DNA of 64,000 nt from Photobacterium salinisoli (GTDB lineage Bacteria > Pseudomonadota > Gammaproteobacteria > Enterobacterales > Vibrionaceae), in the NCBI RefSeq assembly GCF_003614885.1, contig NZ_QZMS01000007.1:1178001-1242000 (forward strand). The letters are read 5' to 3'. Of this stretch, positions 10,174 to 19,119 are shown piece by piece. Made by a program: the position numbers and the translations under genes. Positions within the stretch are counted from its first letter, which is position 1; each line of letters starts with the position of its first letter. The notes below the pieces were generated by a model. It was given only the letters and a program-made list of their open reading frames with translations, did not search any database and was not told the origin of the DNA.

Positions 10174-12261
10174 ATGGCAGATCTATCTAAATACAGAAAC
10201 ATTGGTATTTTCGCGCACGTAGATGCGGGTAAAACCACTACCACTGAGCGTATCCTGAAGCTGACCGGTAAAATCCACCGTTTGGGTGAAGTACACGACG
10301 GTGCTTCTACCATGGACTTCATGGATCAGGAAGCAGAGCGTGGTATCACCATCCAGTCAGCTGCGACTACCTGTTTCTGGAAAGACCACCGTTTTAACGT
10401 TATCGATACTCCGGGACACGTTGACTTCACCGTTGAAGTTTACCGTTCTCTGAAAGTACTTGACGGTGGTGTAGGTGTATTCTGTGGTTCAGGTGGTGTT
10501 GAGCCTCAGTCTGAAACTAACTGGCGTTACGCGAACGAATCAGAAGTATCTCGTCTGATCTTCGTTAACAAACTGGACCGTATGGGTGCAGACTTCTTCA
10601 GCGTTGTTGAGCAAGTGAAGAAAGTTCTGGGCGCAAACCCTCTGGTTATGACCCTGCCTATCGGCCGTGAAGACGATTTCGTTGGTGTTGTTGACGTTCT
10701 GACTCGCCAAGCCTACGTGTGGGACGATTCAGGTCAGCCAGAAAACTACGAAATCAAAGACATCCCAGCGGATATGGTTGATGACGTAGAAGCTTACCGC
10801 GAAGAGCTGATCGAGACTGCCGTTGAGCAAGACGACGAGCTGATGGAAGCTTACATGGAAGGTGAAGAGCCTTCTATCGAAGACCTGAAGCGTTGTATCC
10901 GTAAAGGTACTCGTGACCTGGCTTTCTTCCCAACGTTCTGTGGTTCTGCGTTTAAGAACAAAGGTATGCAGCTGCTGCTTGACGCTGTTGTTGACTACCT
11001 GCCAAACCCAACAGAAGTTGACCCTCAGGATCTGACTGATCCAGAAACTGGTGAACCAACTGGTAAAGTTGCTACCGTTTCTGTTGACGAACCATTCCGT
11101 GCACTTGCGTTTAAGATCATGGATGACCGTTTCGGTGCCCTGACCTTCATCCGTATTTACTCTGGTAAGCTGAAGAAGGGTGATACCATCCTGAACTCTG
11201 CAACAGGTAAAACTGAGCGTATCGGCCGTATGGTTGAAATGCACGCAAACGACCGTAACGAGCTGGATTCTGCGCAAGCTGGTGACATCATCGCGGTTGT
11301 TGGTATGAAGAACGTTCAGACTGGTCACACTCTGTGTGATCCTAAGCACGAATGTACTCTGGAACCAATGATCTTCCCAGATCCAGTAATCTCTATCGCT
11401 GTTGCTCCTAAAGACAAAGGCGCTTCTGAGAAACTGGGTATCGCACTTGGTAAGATGATCGCAGAAGATCCATCGTTCCAGGTTGAAACTGACGAAGATT
11501 CTGGCGAAACCATCCTGAAAGGTATGGGTGAGCTGCACCTGGACATCAAAGTTGACATCCTGAAGCGTACTCACGGTGTTGAACTGACTGTAGGTGCTCC
11601 ACAGGTTGCTTACCGTGAAACTATCACCAAAGCAATCGAAGACAGCTACACGCACAAGAAGCAGTCTGGTGGTTCTGGTCAGTTCGGTAAGATCGATTAC
11701 CGTATCAAACCAGGTGAGCCAAACTCTGGCTTCAAGTTCGTTTCTACTGTTGTTGGTGGTAACGTTCCTAAAGAATTCTGGCCTGCAATCGAAAAAGGCT
11801 TCGCTGGTATGATGAGTACTGGTGTTCTGGCTGGCTTCCCTGTGCTGGACGTTGAAGTTGAGCTGTTCGACGGTGGTTTCCACGCAGTTGACTCCTCTGC
11901 TGTAGCATTCGAAATCGCAGCGAAAGGCGCATTCCGCCAATCTATGCCTAAAGCTGGTGCTCAGCTGCTTGAGCCTATCATGCACGTTGACGTGTTCACT
12001 CCGGAAGATCACGTTGGTGATGTTATCGGTGACCTGAACCGTCGTCGCGGTATGATCAAAGATCAGGTTGCTGCTGCAACTGGTGTTCGTATTAAAGCTG
12101 ACGTACCTCTGTCTGAGATGTTCGGCTACATCGGTCACCTGCGCACCATGACTTCTGGCCGTGGTCAGTTCTCAATGGAATTCTCTCACTACTCTGCATG
12201 CCCAGCGAACGTTGCTGAAGCAGTAATCGCAGAAGTAAAAGAGCGTAACGCTAAGAAATAA
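10174..12261 (+). CDS. fusA2: Elongation factor G, second copy (EF-G2)
   Basis: A 695-residue translational GTPase with all EF-G domains: G1 [16 protein letters not shown]3 DTPGHVDF, G4 [10 protein letters not shown], then domains II-V including the domain IV loop [17 protein letters not shown] and [12 protein letters not shown]. It drives tRNA/mRNA translocation or ribosome recycling. No rpsL, rpsG or tuf is nearby, and the length equals the second EF-G of vibrios rather than the str-operon copy, so I call it fusA2. Codon use is strongly biased toward preferred codons, suggesting high expression. It is monocistronic with its own promoter and terminator. Confidence 0.93.
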   Translation: MADLSKYRNIGIFAHVDAGKTTTTERILKLTGKIHRLGEVHDGASTMDFMDQEAERGITIQSAATTCFWKDHRFNVIDTPGHVDFTVEVYRSLKVLDGGVGVFCGSGGVEPQSETNWRYANESEVSRLIFVNKLDRMGADFFSVVEQVKKVLGANPLVMTLPIGREDDFVGVVDVLTRQAYVWDDSGQPENYEIKDIPADMVDDVEAYREELIETAVEQDDELMEAYMEGEEPSIEDLKRCIRKGTRDLAFFPTFCGSAFKNKGMQLLLDAVVDYLPNPTEVDPQDLTDPETGEPTGKVATVSVDEPFRALAFKIMDDRFGALTFIRIYSGKLKKGDTILNSATGKTERIGRMVEMHANDRNELDSAQAGDIIAVVGMKNVQTGHTLCDPKHECTLEPMIFPDPVISIAVAPKDKGASEKLGIALGKMIAEDPSFQVETDEDSGETILKGMGELHLDIKVDILKRTHGVELTVGAPQVAYRETITKAIEDSYTHKKQSGGSGQFGKIDYRIKPGEPNSGFKFVSTVVGGNVPKEFWPAIEKGFAGMMSTGVLAGFPVLDVEVELFDGGFHAVDSSAVAFEIAAKGAFRQSMPKAGAQLLEPIMHVDVFTPEDHVGDVIGDLNRRRGMIKDQVAAATGVRIKADVPLSEMFGYIGHLRTMTSGRGQFSMEFSHYSACPANVAEAVIAEVKERNAKK

Positions 12262-12283
12262 TTTCTTTTCTTAACGTAACGAC

Positions 12284-12313
12284 AAAAAACCCCAGCTCAG
12301 GCTGGGGTTTTTT
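12284..12313 (+). terminator. Rho-independent terminator of fusA2
   Basis: A 7-bp stem CCCCAGC/GCTGGGG with a 4-base loop, flanked by six A and six T. It can act on both strands, which suits the two convergent genes. Confidence 0.92.
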
Positions 12314-12358
12314 AATGCTGTAACAACAGATGCTTCTTCCCAAGGCCCTGCCTGTGAT

Positions 12359-13141
12359 TCACTCACTGCATTCGCGCAAAAACCGCATTAAACCGTATTC
12401 CTGTAACCACACCAGCTGTTCCGGTTGTTTCACCAGGAAGCGTCCACTGTAGTTAATACCATTGGCAAAAAGCCCCTGAACGTTGTTAGCGGAACGTGGC
12501 AGTATCAGCAACCAACGCTCAGTCAGAAGGATGTTATGCGGCTTACACGCATCGCCCGTCTCATTAAAAAGGGACAAGGCTTTCATGCCCTTCAGATAGG
12601 CGTCATACAGCTCGTCAGTGGTCATCGCTTCAACCAGATACAACCAATGCGCAAATGGCAGCTTTCCACCCGCGATCACTTTTTCCAGCGGAATATCACT
12701 TCGAACCAACTGCATATGCCGGTGTGCCTGGCTCGCTCCGGCTAATGGACCGCTGTTATAAAAACCGAGCACATCTGAGTGTGTAAATCCGCCCAACCAT
12801 GCATGCCAGTCTTCCCAGCTTAAAGGCGACTCCTGAGGCACAAAATCTTTTGAGCAAATCAGCAAGTGTGGCGAGATAACAGGAAACTTATTGAGCAGAC
12901 ACACATGGTGCTCCCCTGCTTCACAAACATACATCGATTTCTCATAGGGCAGAAAGGGGTTAGAAGTATGCTTGGCCGTCAGATTCAGTAACTTCTTGCC
13001 TGCATTCTCTGTTACCAGGTGGCCAAGATAACGTACACCCTGTTCTTCAATTTGCTCCGCTTCTGTGGCGATTGGCATAAGACTACCTTCTGCCAGCGCC
13101 TTTGCAGCCACCTGATCCGCAAGTTTCCAGTTCATATCCAT
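12359..13141 (-). CDS. Ap4A phosphorylase / ATP adenylyltransferase-like HIT-superfamily protein
   Basis: A 260-residue protein of the Apa1/Apa2 (ATP adenylyltransferase) group. The segment NKFPVISPHLLICSKDF and the histidine-triad variant SGPLAGASQAHRHMQLV (HxHxQ, nucleotidyl-accepting His) near residue 140 support this. The C-terminal part has LLTERWLLILPRS. The family splits diadenosine tetraphosphate or transfers nucleotidyl groups. A second in-frame ATG lies two codons in (13,135). It is convergent with fusA2 and shares its terminator. Confidence 0.85.
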   Translation of the reverse strand: MDMNWKLADQVAAKALAEGSLMPIATEAEQIEEQGVRYLGHLVTENAGKKLLNLTAKHTSNPFLPYEKSMYVCEAGEHHVCLLNKFPVISPHLLICSKDFVPQESPLSWEDWHAWLGGFTHSDVLGFYNSGPLAGASQAHRHMQLVRSDIPLEKVIAGGKLPFAHWLYLVEAMTTDELYDAYLKGMKALSLFNETGDACKPHNILLTERWLLILPRSANNVQGLFANGINYSGRFLVKQPEQLVWLQEYGLMRFLRECSE

Positions 13142-13474
13142 ATCCCATCTTTTTTAACCAAGATACTCTAACTTGGCATGCGTGTCATAGGAGAAAAGCG
13201 TGTATAAAAAAGTTTACGTTATGGTGGATTTTGTCTCTTCGGCAAAACAGGCTCAAGCCTAGCACCAGATAAGGAAAGTCGGTAAGATTCGCTCAACTTT
13301 TTGAGGATACGTCACTAGCTGCTTACTCTGTGTCAACAGATCACTACTCCGGCAGATAGGTTATTTCAGCGTTCGGTCAAACCTGAAACTACTCCTGACG
13401 ATATCGGTCTTGTTCGGTCAAACAAATCGTTAGCATCCTCAAAGCAATGTCGCTGATACGATATTGAGCTCCAC
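13142..13474. other. Intergenic region with a 12-bp direct repeat
   Basis: No coding frame is convincing. The region contains two exact copies of GTTCGGTCAAAC (13371-13382 and 13412-13423), spaced 41 bases start to start. The function is unknown. Confidence 0.5.
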
Positions 13475-13506
13475 AAAAAAGGCGCTTCCAAATGGAAGCG
13501 CCTTTT
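13475..13506 (-). terminator. Rho-independent terminator of the tyrP-like gene
   Basis: Stem GGCGCTTCC/GGAAGCGCC with a 4-base loop, followed on the minus strand by TTTTTTGTGG, 25 bases past the permease stop codon. Confidence 0.9.
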
Positions 13507-13528
13507 GCACATCGTAAATTCAAAAAGA

Positions 13529-14704
13529 TTAAATCAGTTCAGCCATCAATAAAAAACACCCGAACAGAAAGCTCAGCGCCAGCGCCATTACGCCACCGCC
13601 CGCCTGATACACAGCGTCATTACCCTCTTTTACTGTCGCCTTCTCTTCATTCTTTCTGACTTTGACTGTCATTGCCATTGGAACGAAGATAGCCAGAAAC
13701 ACAAGAATAATACCGGCATAGCTCAATACTGACAGGAATTGATTCGCCGCCAGAATCGCACCCAGCATAGGCAAAATAAAAGTCAGTACATACGTCACAG
13801 CCCGGTTCTGACGGAACGCATCCGCGTTCTGGTCAAACAGTGCCATTGCCACGCCCAGAAACGAGGTCAACAACGCCAGACCGGTGAAGATAGACAAAAT
13901 CAGCTGCATGCTGCCGTGATTCACACTCAGCGCAGCAATCAGTTCAGAAACATTCGCAAAGCCCACCAATTGCTCAGGCGACAGATTACCAACCGCCGCG
14001 TACAGCCAGAACAGGTAACAGAATAATGGGATGACAGAGCCTGCAATCACCATATTTCTTAACTGCTTTTGCGTGGCTTCAGGGTTATAAGTTACCAGTG
14101 ACGGGATCACTACCATAAAACCGAAGCTGGTAAATAACACAGAGCTCGTTTTAATGAGTGCCACTTTGTTATCGCTGCCAACCGATGCCAGGTTTTCAGG
14201 AGCGATGCCTGGTACCAAAGTAACCAGCGTCATGGCCAGCATGATCACCATTGCCGCAAACAGCAGCCGGTTCAAGCGGTCAATGACACCGGTTCCGGCA
14301 GCGACAACGAAACCCGCGACGACAGTAAACGCAATTTGTGCCTGAGTAGCACTTAATTCGATACCAAGGCCATCGGTCAGTTTCTTGAGCAAATCACCGG
14401 CCCCGATAATGTAGGCCATCAGCAAACACACCAGCAACGCATACAGCAAGCCATTTGTCACCAACTGGCCACCTTTACCCAGTGTTTTACGAGCAATGGA
14501 ATTCATGCCCAGGCCACCACCAGACTTAATACTGGCTTCAAGTAACAACAGGGCTGCGTAAGTTGTACCTACCCAGATCAGCAGCATTAACAAGGTGCCC
14601 CACAGCAAGCCAAACTGGGCTAATACCATAGGAATAGCAAGCATGCCTGCACCCAGTGCCGTCCCTGCAATAATCAGGGAACTGCCTAACAATTTCATAT
14701 TCAC
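13529..14704 (-). CDS. tyrP: Aromatic amino acid permease, TyrP/Mtr type (HAAAP family)
   Basis: An inner-membrane proton symporter of about 391 residues with eleven hydrophobic segments. The N-terminal segment MKLLGSSLIIAGTALGAGMLAIPMV is diagnostic of the HAAAP family (TyrP, Mtr, TnaB). I take the GTG at 14704 (VNMKLLGS) because AAGGA lies 7 bases upstream. The ATG at 14719 has its purine stretch only 2 bases away. Tyrosine versus tryptophan specificity cannot be separated by eye. It is a single gene with its own terminator. Confidence 0.87.
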   Translation of the reverse strand: MNMKLLGSSLIIAGTALGAGMLAIPMVLAQFGLLWGTLLMLLIWVGTTYAALLLLEASIKSGGGLGMNSIARKTLGKGGQLVTNGLLYALLVCLLMAYIIGAGDLLKKLTDGLGIELSATQAQIAFTVVAGFVVAAGTGVIDRLNRLLFAAMVIMLAMTLVTLVPGIAPENLASVGSDNKVALIKTSSVLFTSFGFMVVIPSLVTYNPEATQKQLRNMVIAGSVIPLFCYLFWLYAAVGNLSPEQLVGFANVSELIAALSVNHGSMQLILSIFTGLALLTSFLGVAMALFDQNADAFRQNRAVTYVLTFILPMLGAILAANQFLSVLSYAGIILVFLAIFVPMAMTVKVRKNEEKATVKEGNDAVYQAGGGVMALALSFLFGCFLLMAELI

Positions 14705-14719
14705 AGAATTTTCCTTCAT

Positions 14720-15240
14720 GCCCTTAACTGCGATTTATACCAAAATCGCAATCAAGCACCTATTTCTTAACTATTTAATTTTATTCAATTTAAAGCTATC
14801 TGATACAGTTCAGCTGTCATCAGTTGCGTTCTGTATGTGCTCAGTAACGGCCAAAGCATCTAAATCGGCGAAAGAAATGAAGGCGATAGGCAGAAAGCGG
14901 GTGTGAAAAAGGCAGCAAGGGCAAAGCAAAGCGGCTGAGCAAAGCACTCAAAATGGAAATCATGAGAATAGCGTCCCTACCTGGCAATGATGCCTGGCCT
15001 GGAAGCGAGCAGTGTAATGTCATTTATCGTACTCCTAACACGATAGAACTTCGGTCATTTCTGATAAAAACCAGCCAGATTGGCTGATATTTCATCTCTT
15101 GCCAGGTCAAGGCAAGGCGTTCGGTCACGAAGCAAAATAATGAGGTAGCGCACAAACTACAACCTGCATTGTTGAAATATTTGATTTTGATCTTGGAAAA
15201 AATGGAATACAGGTCAAATTGACTGTCTGGGGGGATAAAA
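14720..15240. other. Intergenic region with one short inverted repeat
   Basis: No convincing gene is seen. A perfect 7-bp inverted repeat (GCGATTT, 14730-14736; AAATCGC, 14743-14749) lies just upstream of the permease start and could be a regulatory site. No TyrR box of consensus form was recognised. Confidence 0.45.
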
Positions 15241-15278
15241 GAAGCAGATCAATCTGAGTAAAACTTACCCAGATTGAT
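15235..15278 (-). terminator. Terminator hairpin of the sulfide operon
   Basis: A 31-base hairpin (ATCAATCTG with CAGATTGAT, plus inner GTAA/TTAC) lies 22 bases past the regulator stop. It is followed on the minus strand by a loose T-rich tract (CTTCTTTTATC). Confidence 0.6.
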
Positions 15279-15300
15279 GATAAATTCACAACAAGCAGAT

Positions 15301-15600
15301 TCAGTCCGCACAATAATGCTTATGAAGCACCGCGATGATATCAATAACAGCCGCATTATCGAGCCGGTAATAGATAGTCTGCGCTTCCCGCCTCGTTTTC
15401 ACAAATCCGGCCCGGCGCAACCAGGCCAGATGTTGCGACAAAGAAGACTGAGGGATAGGAAATCGTTCATTCAGCTGAGAAACAGACAATTCTTCTTCCT
15501 GGAGTACACACAGTATCATCAGCCTGTGCTGATTACCCATGGCTTTAAGCAGCTCAACCGCCTGCTCGACATTTGCCTCCATGTTGGAATAATCTCGCAT
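15301..15600 (-). CDS. bigR: ArsR-family persulfide-sensing repressor, BigR/SqrR/YgaV type
   Basis: A winged-helix repressor of about 99 residues. I start it at the ATG at 15600 because GAGG precedes it; longer frames would run into the next gene. The recognition helix is FPIPQSSLSQHLAWLRRAGFV. Two cysteines are placed as in BigR and SqrR, one in MILCVLQEEE and one in the C-terminal LHKHYC. In that group they form a disulfide or polysulfide bridge on exposure to persulfide and release DNA. It is the last gene downstream of two channel genes and a persulfide dioxygenase, which fits control of sulfide detoxification. Confidence 0.87.
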   Translation of the reverse strand: MRDYSNMEANVEQAVELLKAMGNQHRLMILCVLQEEELSVSQLNERFPIPQSSLSQHLAWLRRAGFVKTRREAQTIYYRLDNAAVIDIIAVLHKHYCAD

Positions 15601-15616
15601 TCTACCCTCATAATTT

Positions 15617-16042
15617 TCAAGACTTTTTAAGCAGACGGTCGATAGTGCCAGAAAACTGCATTCCCGCCAACATCGCGATAATAAAGCCGAAAATTTTCGC
15701 ATTACCTCCCAGCAGATTACTCACAGCGGGCCCAGGGCAAATCCCCACTAAACCCCATCCAAGACCAAATAAAATAGCGCCAATGATCAATGGCTTATCG
15801 ATAATTTTATTGACAGGAATATAAAACTGATCGGCTACCAGAGGTTTGGAACGTGGCTTAACTAAGAAATGATAACCCAGGCCAAAAACAACCAATGCCG
15901 ATCCCATGACCAGTAATAAACTGGGATCCCACTGACCTGCTACATCCAGAAAATTCAGCACTTTATCCGGATTAACCATTTGGGAAATCGTTAATCCGGC
16001 ACCAAACAACAAACCGGCAATAAGGGCGATGAGCATTTGCAT
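15617..16042 (-). CDS. YeeE/YedE-family membrane protein (PmpA/PmpB-like half channel)
   Basis: A 141-residue protein with about four membrane spans, belonging to the YeeE/YedE sulfur-transport family. Conserved pieces are FGAGLTISQMVNPDKVLNFLD at the N-terminus and GLGWGLVGICPGPAVSNLLGG, where the Cys is the likely sulfur-handling residue. It is half the length of TsuA, so it should work with the neighbouring half protein, 4 bases upstream. It is translated just ahead of the BigR-type repressor. Confidence 0.88.
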   Translation of the reverse strand: MQMLIALIAGLLFGAGLTISQMVNPDKVLNFLDVAGQWDPSLLLVMGSALVVFGLGYHFLVKPRSKPLVADQFYIPVNKIIDKPLIIGAILFGLGWGLVGICPGPAVSNLLGGNAKIFGFIIAMLAGMQFSGTIDRLLKKS

Positions 16043-16046
16043 ACCA

Positions 16047-16469
16047 TTACACTCCTGTCAGATGGCGAACAACGAATACAACCACAACGGCGACCAGCAT
16101 AAAGGTGACTGTTGCGACAATAGAACGGGGAGATAGACGCCCGATACCACAAATACCGTGTCCGCTGGTACAGCCAGACCCTAGTTTTGTTCCTGCACCA
16201 ACCAACAATCCTCCAGCAATGATAAGAGGCCAGCCAGCATCAATATGCTCTGGCAGATAGGTACCAAAAGGGGCTGCCAGTAAGGGGCCGATAATCAGAC
16301 CCGCTATAAACATCCAGCGCCATTTGGCATTTGGATCACTGACATCTAACGCGCCGCTGACGATACCTGAAATACCCGCTATGCGGCCATTGAGTAACAG
16401 CAAAATCAGTGCGCTAACGCCCAACACTGCCCCACCAGCCAGCGCCGTCCAAGGTGTGAATTCTGTCAT
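16047..16469 (-). CDS. YeeE/YedE-family membrane protein (second half channel)
   Basis: A 140-residue protein with about four membrane spans. The motif GTKLGSGCTSGHGICGIGRLSPRS is the hallmark of the N-terminal half of YeeE/YedE transporters and contains two cysteines. With the neighbouring 141-residue protein it would reconstitute a full-length sulfur-compound channel in the inner membrane. This pair (pmpA/pmpB) accompanies bigR and a persulfide dioxygenase in several plant-associated and marine proteobacteria. Confidence 0.88.
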   Translation of the reverse strand: MTEFTPWTALAGGAVLGVSALILLLLNGRIAGISGIVSGALDVSDPNAKWRWMFIAGLIIGPLLAAPFGTYLPEHIDAGWPLIIAGGLLVGAGTKLGSGCTSGHGICGIGRLSPRSIVATVTFMLVAVVVVFVVRHLTGV

Positions 16470-16553
16470 TTCATTACTCTCACAAATTCAGTTAATAGTT
16501 TCAGTTTTGCGACAACTTGATGGCGCATGAACTGCGTGAGCTGGTCAATCTGT

Positions 16554-17426
16554 TCAATTTGACCGCTTTACGGTTAAAGGAATCTTAATGTAGGCTGTTT
16601 CGTTACTCTCAACCGCCGGTAACTTGCCGCCACGTATATTCACCTGCACAGAGGGATACAGCAGTTTAGGCACATCCAGATGTTGATCTCTGTCTGTTCT
16701 CACCTGAATAAAAGCCTCTTTCTCGACACCCTGATGGATGTGGATATTGTTACAACGGCTCTCGGCAACTGTCGTAACATAAGCCAGGTCCCGCCCATCA
16801 GGTTGATAATCATGGCACATCCATAGTCTGGTCTCAGCCGGCAGGCTGTGTAACCGAGACACACTGTCATACAACACGCCTGCATCACCGCCGGGAAAAT
16901 CACACCGGGCTGTACCGCCGTCCGGCATGAATAAGGTATCACCGACGAATGCATTACCTTCAATAAGATACGTCACACTGTCATTCGTGTGTCCGGGTGT
17001 CGACATCACCTTGCCGGTTAATGCACCAATCGTAAAAAGCTCACCATCGTGAAACAAATGGTCGAAGACCTGACCATCTGGCAGTAATTCGTCGTCACCA
17101 ATATTAAAGACGGCTTTAAAGGTTTTCTGCACCTTGATAATTCCCTCTCCCACGCCAACAGGGCTACCAAACTGTTCACGCAGATAATGTGCCGCTGATA
17201 AGTGATCGGCATGCGCGTGCGTTTCCAAAATCCAATCTACAGTCAGTTGCTGCTCTTTGATAAATGCCAGTTGCTGATCAGCAAATGCGGTCCAGACCTT
17301 GCCGGAGTGTGCAGCGAAATCCAGTACACTGTCGATAATGGCAGCATGTCCACCCTGTTTGTCATAGACAACATAGCTGATAGTGCTGGTATCAGTATGA
17401 TAGAAAGCTTTAATTATCGCATTCAT
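16554..17426 (-). CDS. Persulfide dioxygenase-like MBL-fold protein (ETHE1/Blh family)
   Basis: A 290-residue metallo-beta-lactamase-fold protein. The metal ligands are in LETHAHADHLSAAHYL (HxHxDH), the His of MSTPGHTNDSVTYLIEG, and FVGDTLFMPDGGTARCDFPGGDA. This matches the ETHE1/Blh glutathione-persulfide dioxygenases, which use one iron to oxidise persulfide to sulfite. The C-terminal extension (KLLYPSVQVNIRGGKLPAVESN) is usual for the bacterial Blh subgroup. GGAAGAG precedes the ATG. It is the first gene of the minus-strand operon. Confidence 0.9.
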   Translation of the reverse strand: MNAIIKAFYHTDTSTISYVVYDKQGGHAAIIDSVLDFAAHSGKVWTAFADQQLAFIKEQQLTVDWILETHAHADHLSAAHYLREQFGSPVGVGEGIIKVQKTFKAVFNIGDDELLPDGQVFDHLFHDGELFTIGALTGKVMSTPGHTNDSVTYLIEGNAFVGDTLFMPDGGTARCDFPGGDAGVLYDSVSRLHSLPAETRLWMCHDYQPDGRDLAYVTTVAESRCNNIHIHQGVEKEAFIQVRTDRDQHLDVPKLLYPSVQVNIRGGKLPAVESNETAYIKIPLTVKRSN

Positions 17427-17444
17427 CAGACTCTTCCTTTTCTT

Positions 17445-17467
17445 TAATATCTATATATCGTATATTA
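17445..17467. promoter_or_regulatory. Candidate BigR operator between the divergent sulfur genes
   Basis: An AT-rich dyad (TAATAT, 17445-17450; ATATTA, 17462-17467) encloses a second symmetric core ATATA-TCG-TATAT (17453-17465). It lies between the dioxygenase and the exporter, where one repressor site could govern both directions. The link to BigR is inferred from position and from the AT-rich palindromes known for that family. Confidence 0.5.
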
Positions 17468-17505
17468 CACACATACGAACAATCATAGCAAGCAATGAGG
17501 TCTCT

Positions 17506-18291
17506 ATGATCACTCTTTTTTTGGGTGCAATTGCAGTCGGGCTTAGCTTAGGCATGCTAGGTTCCGGCGGTGCAATACTCACAGTACCCATTCTGGCTTA
17601 CGGTCTGGGTCAGACAGAAAAACAAGCGATCGCCAGCGCTTTAATTATTGTCGGAATAATCAGCAGCATCTCTTCAATAACTGGCATCAGACAACGTTTA
17701 GTGAACTGGCCCTTGGTGATGCTGTTTGGATTTCCAGGAATGACAGGGACTTACCTGGGAGCCTGGATCGCCAGCTATCTGGATGGGGCTATCCAGATGA
17801 CAGTATTTGCCCTTGTGATGTTGGCAGCAGCGTGGCGAATGTTCCAGCCGGTTGGCCTTGCGTCCTCTCATGATCAGACTCAGTCATATTGGTTTACCGG
17901 CTTGCAGGGGCTGCTGGTCGGGGTATTGACCGGGTTTGTCGGTGTGGGCGGTGTGGGCGGTGGTTTTCTGATTGTCCCCGCGCTCGTACTGCTCAGTGGT
18001 TTGACGATGCAAACTGCAGTAGCTACCAGCCTAGTGATCATCGTCATGAACTCGTTGATCGGTTTTCTGAAATACCAGAATGTCCTCGCCCTTACACACA
18101 CCCAGCTGGATTGGTCTGTGATTGTGATCATGGCTGTCATTGGTGTGGCTGGCAGTTTAGCCGGGCAGCGACTGTCCGGGCGATTACCTCAACAACACTT
18201 ACAGCGGTTTTTTTCGGTGTGTTTAATTCTGATGGCAGGATTCATTCTGTACCAGTCACTGCCTTCACTGCTTCCTTCAATGACTCTCTGA
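17506..18291 (+). CDS. TauE/SafE-family sulfite/sulfonate exporter
   Basis: A 261-residue protein with about eight membrane spans. It has the two TauE/SafE repeats, visible as MLGSGGAILTVPILAYGLG near the N-terminus and GFVGVGGVGGGFLIVPALVLLSGL in the middle. The family exports sulfite and related anions. Beside a persulfide dioxygenase, whose product is sulfite, that role is likely here. GAGG precedes the ATG. The rhodanese starts 13 bases downstream. Confidence 0.9.
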   Translation: MITLFLGAIAVGLSLGMLGSGGAILTVPILAYGLGQTEKQAIASALIIVGIISSISSITGIRQRLVNWPLVMLFGFPGMTGTYLGAWIASYLDGAIQMTVFALVMLAAAWRMFQPVGLASSHDQTQSYWFTGLQGLLVGVLTGFVGVGGVGGGFLIVPALVLLSGLTMQTAVATSLVIIVMNSLIGFLKYQNVLALTHTQLDWSVIVIMAVIGVAGSLAGQRLSGRLPQQHLQRFFSVCLILMAGFILYQSLPSLLPSMTL

Positions 18292-18304
18292 TGTTAAGAG
18301 GAAT

Positions 18305-18709
18305 ATGATTATGCTTGTTAATGGACGCGACCTAGCCAACCGGGCTAAGCAAAGTATTGAAGAAATTCACTGCCATGAATTAGCGTTACTGCTTACTCGA
18401 GACATTATTTTGATCGATGTTCGCGAACGTCATGAAGTGGATACAGGCATGCTGCCAGGCGCCATACATATTTCACGGGGCGTACTTGAAATGCAGATCG
18501 AAACGCACCCGGCGGTTGCCCATCACAGCAATCCGCTTGAAGTTATGGCTCTGCAACCCGTTTACCTTTACTGTCGCTCCGGTGCCCGTTCAGCCTTAGC
18601 CGCAGAATCGCTGCGAAAAATGGGTTTTACACAGGTGTTTTCACTGGCTGGCGGCATACAAGCCTGGCAAGACGCTAAACTGCCTGTGGTCAATGCCATG
18701 ACAGACTGA
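18305..18709 (+). CDS. Rhodanese-domain sulfurtransferase
   Basis: A 134-residue single-domain rhodanese. The active-site loop YCRSGARSALAAESL holds the catalytic Cys, and IILIDVRERHEVDTGMLPGAIHI is the conserved N-terminal signature. The first 25 residues have no domain assignment. It can move sulfane sulfur between persulfides, sulfite and thiosulfate, which fits its position after the exporter. GAGG serves either the ATG at 18305 or the one at 18311. Confidence 0.9.
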   Translation: MIMLVNGRDLANRAKQSIEEIHCHELALLLTRDIILIDVRERHEVDTGMLPGAIHISRGVLEMQIETHPAVAHHSNPLEVMALQPVYLYCRSGARSALAAESLRKMGFTQVFSLAGGIQAWQDAKLPVVNAMTD

Positions 18710-19119
18710 ATTGATATGAAGGCTTATTCTCTGGCAAAAGTCTGTTCAGTGGCTTGCGTAGATACCGTCTGCCAGCCGTAAGCCAATTAGCTTCTGCCAG
18801 CCATGCTGTGGGAGATATTTCCTCCGCAGCATGCTCTCAGTGTCTGCCACTTCACCCCATCCCGCTAAGTGCAGTTATCCGTTTAGTTAGCATGCTCTTA
18901 GTTTGAAAGCAGTTCAAAAAGTCATAATCAATCGCTTGATATTCAATCTATTCCATTTATGTTTAAGACTCCTTGCTGGCGAGTACGATTTATAAGACCG
19001 AAGACATTCTGCTGCCCGTTTTATCTGCCGTCGTGCATCCGTTTTAATTAAGCAGATAATTAACGCTCTTCAATGCTGTGGTCTGCCAGCTCATCTTTCT
19101 TTTCAATAAAGTCATAAAC
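18710..19119. other. Intergenic region with a strong hairpin
   Basis: No gene is seen. A stable hairpin (CATGCTG, 18802-18808, with CAGCATG, 18827-18833, plus inner GGAG/CTCC) follows the rhodanese by about 90 bases. It has no T-tract, so it is not a canonical terminator. It may protect the 3' end of the transcript. Confidence 0.5.

Noticed and set aside
10729..12138. Long open frame antisense to fusA2
   Set aside because: It is a by-product of the strongly biased codons of fusA2; the translation has no domain and no ribosome-binding site.
14841..15023. Short minus-strand frame between the permease and the sulfide operon
   Set aside because: Sixty residues with no clear start signal or recognisable family; probably chance.
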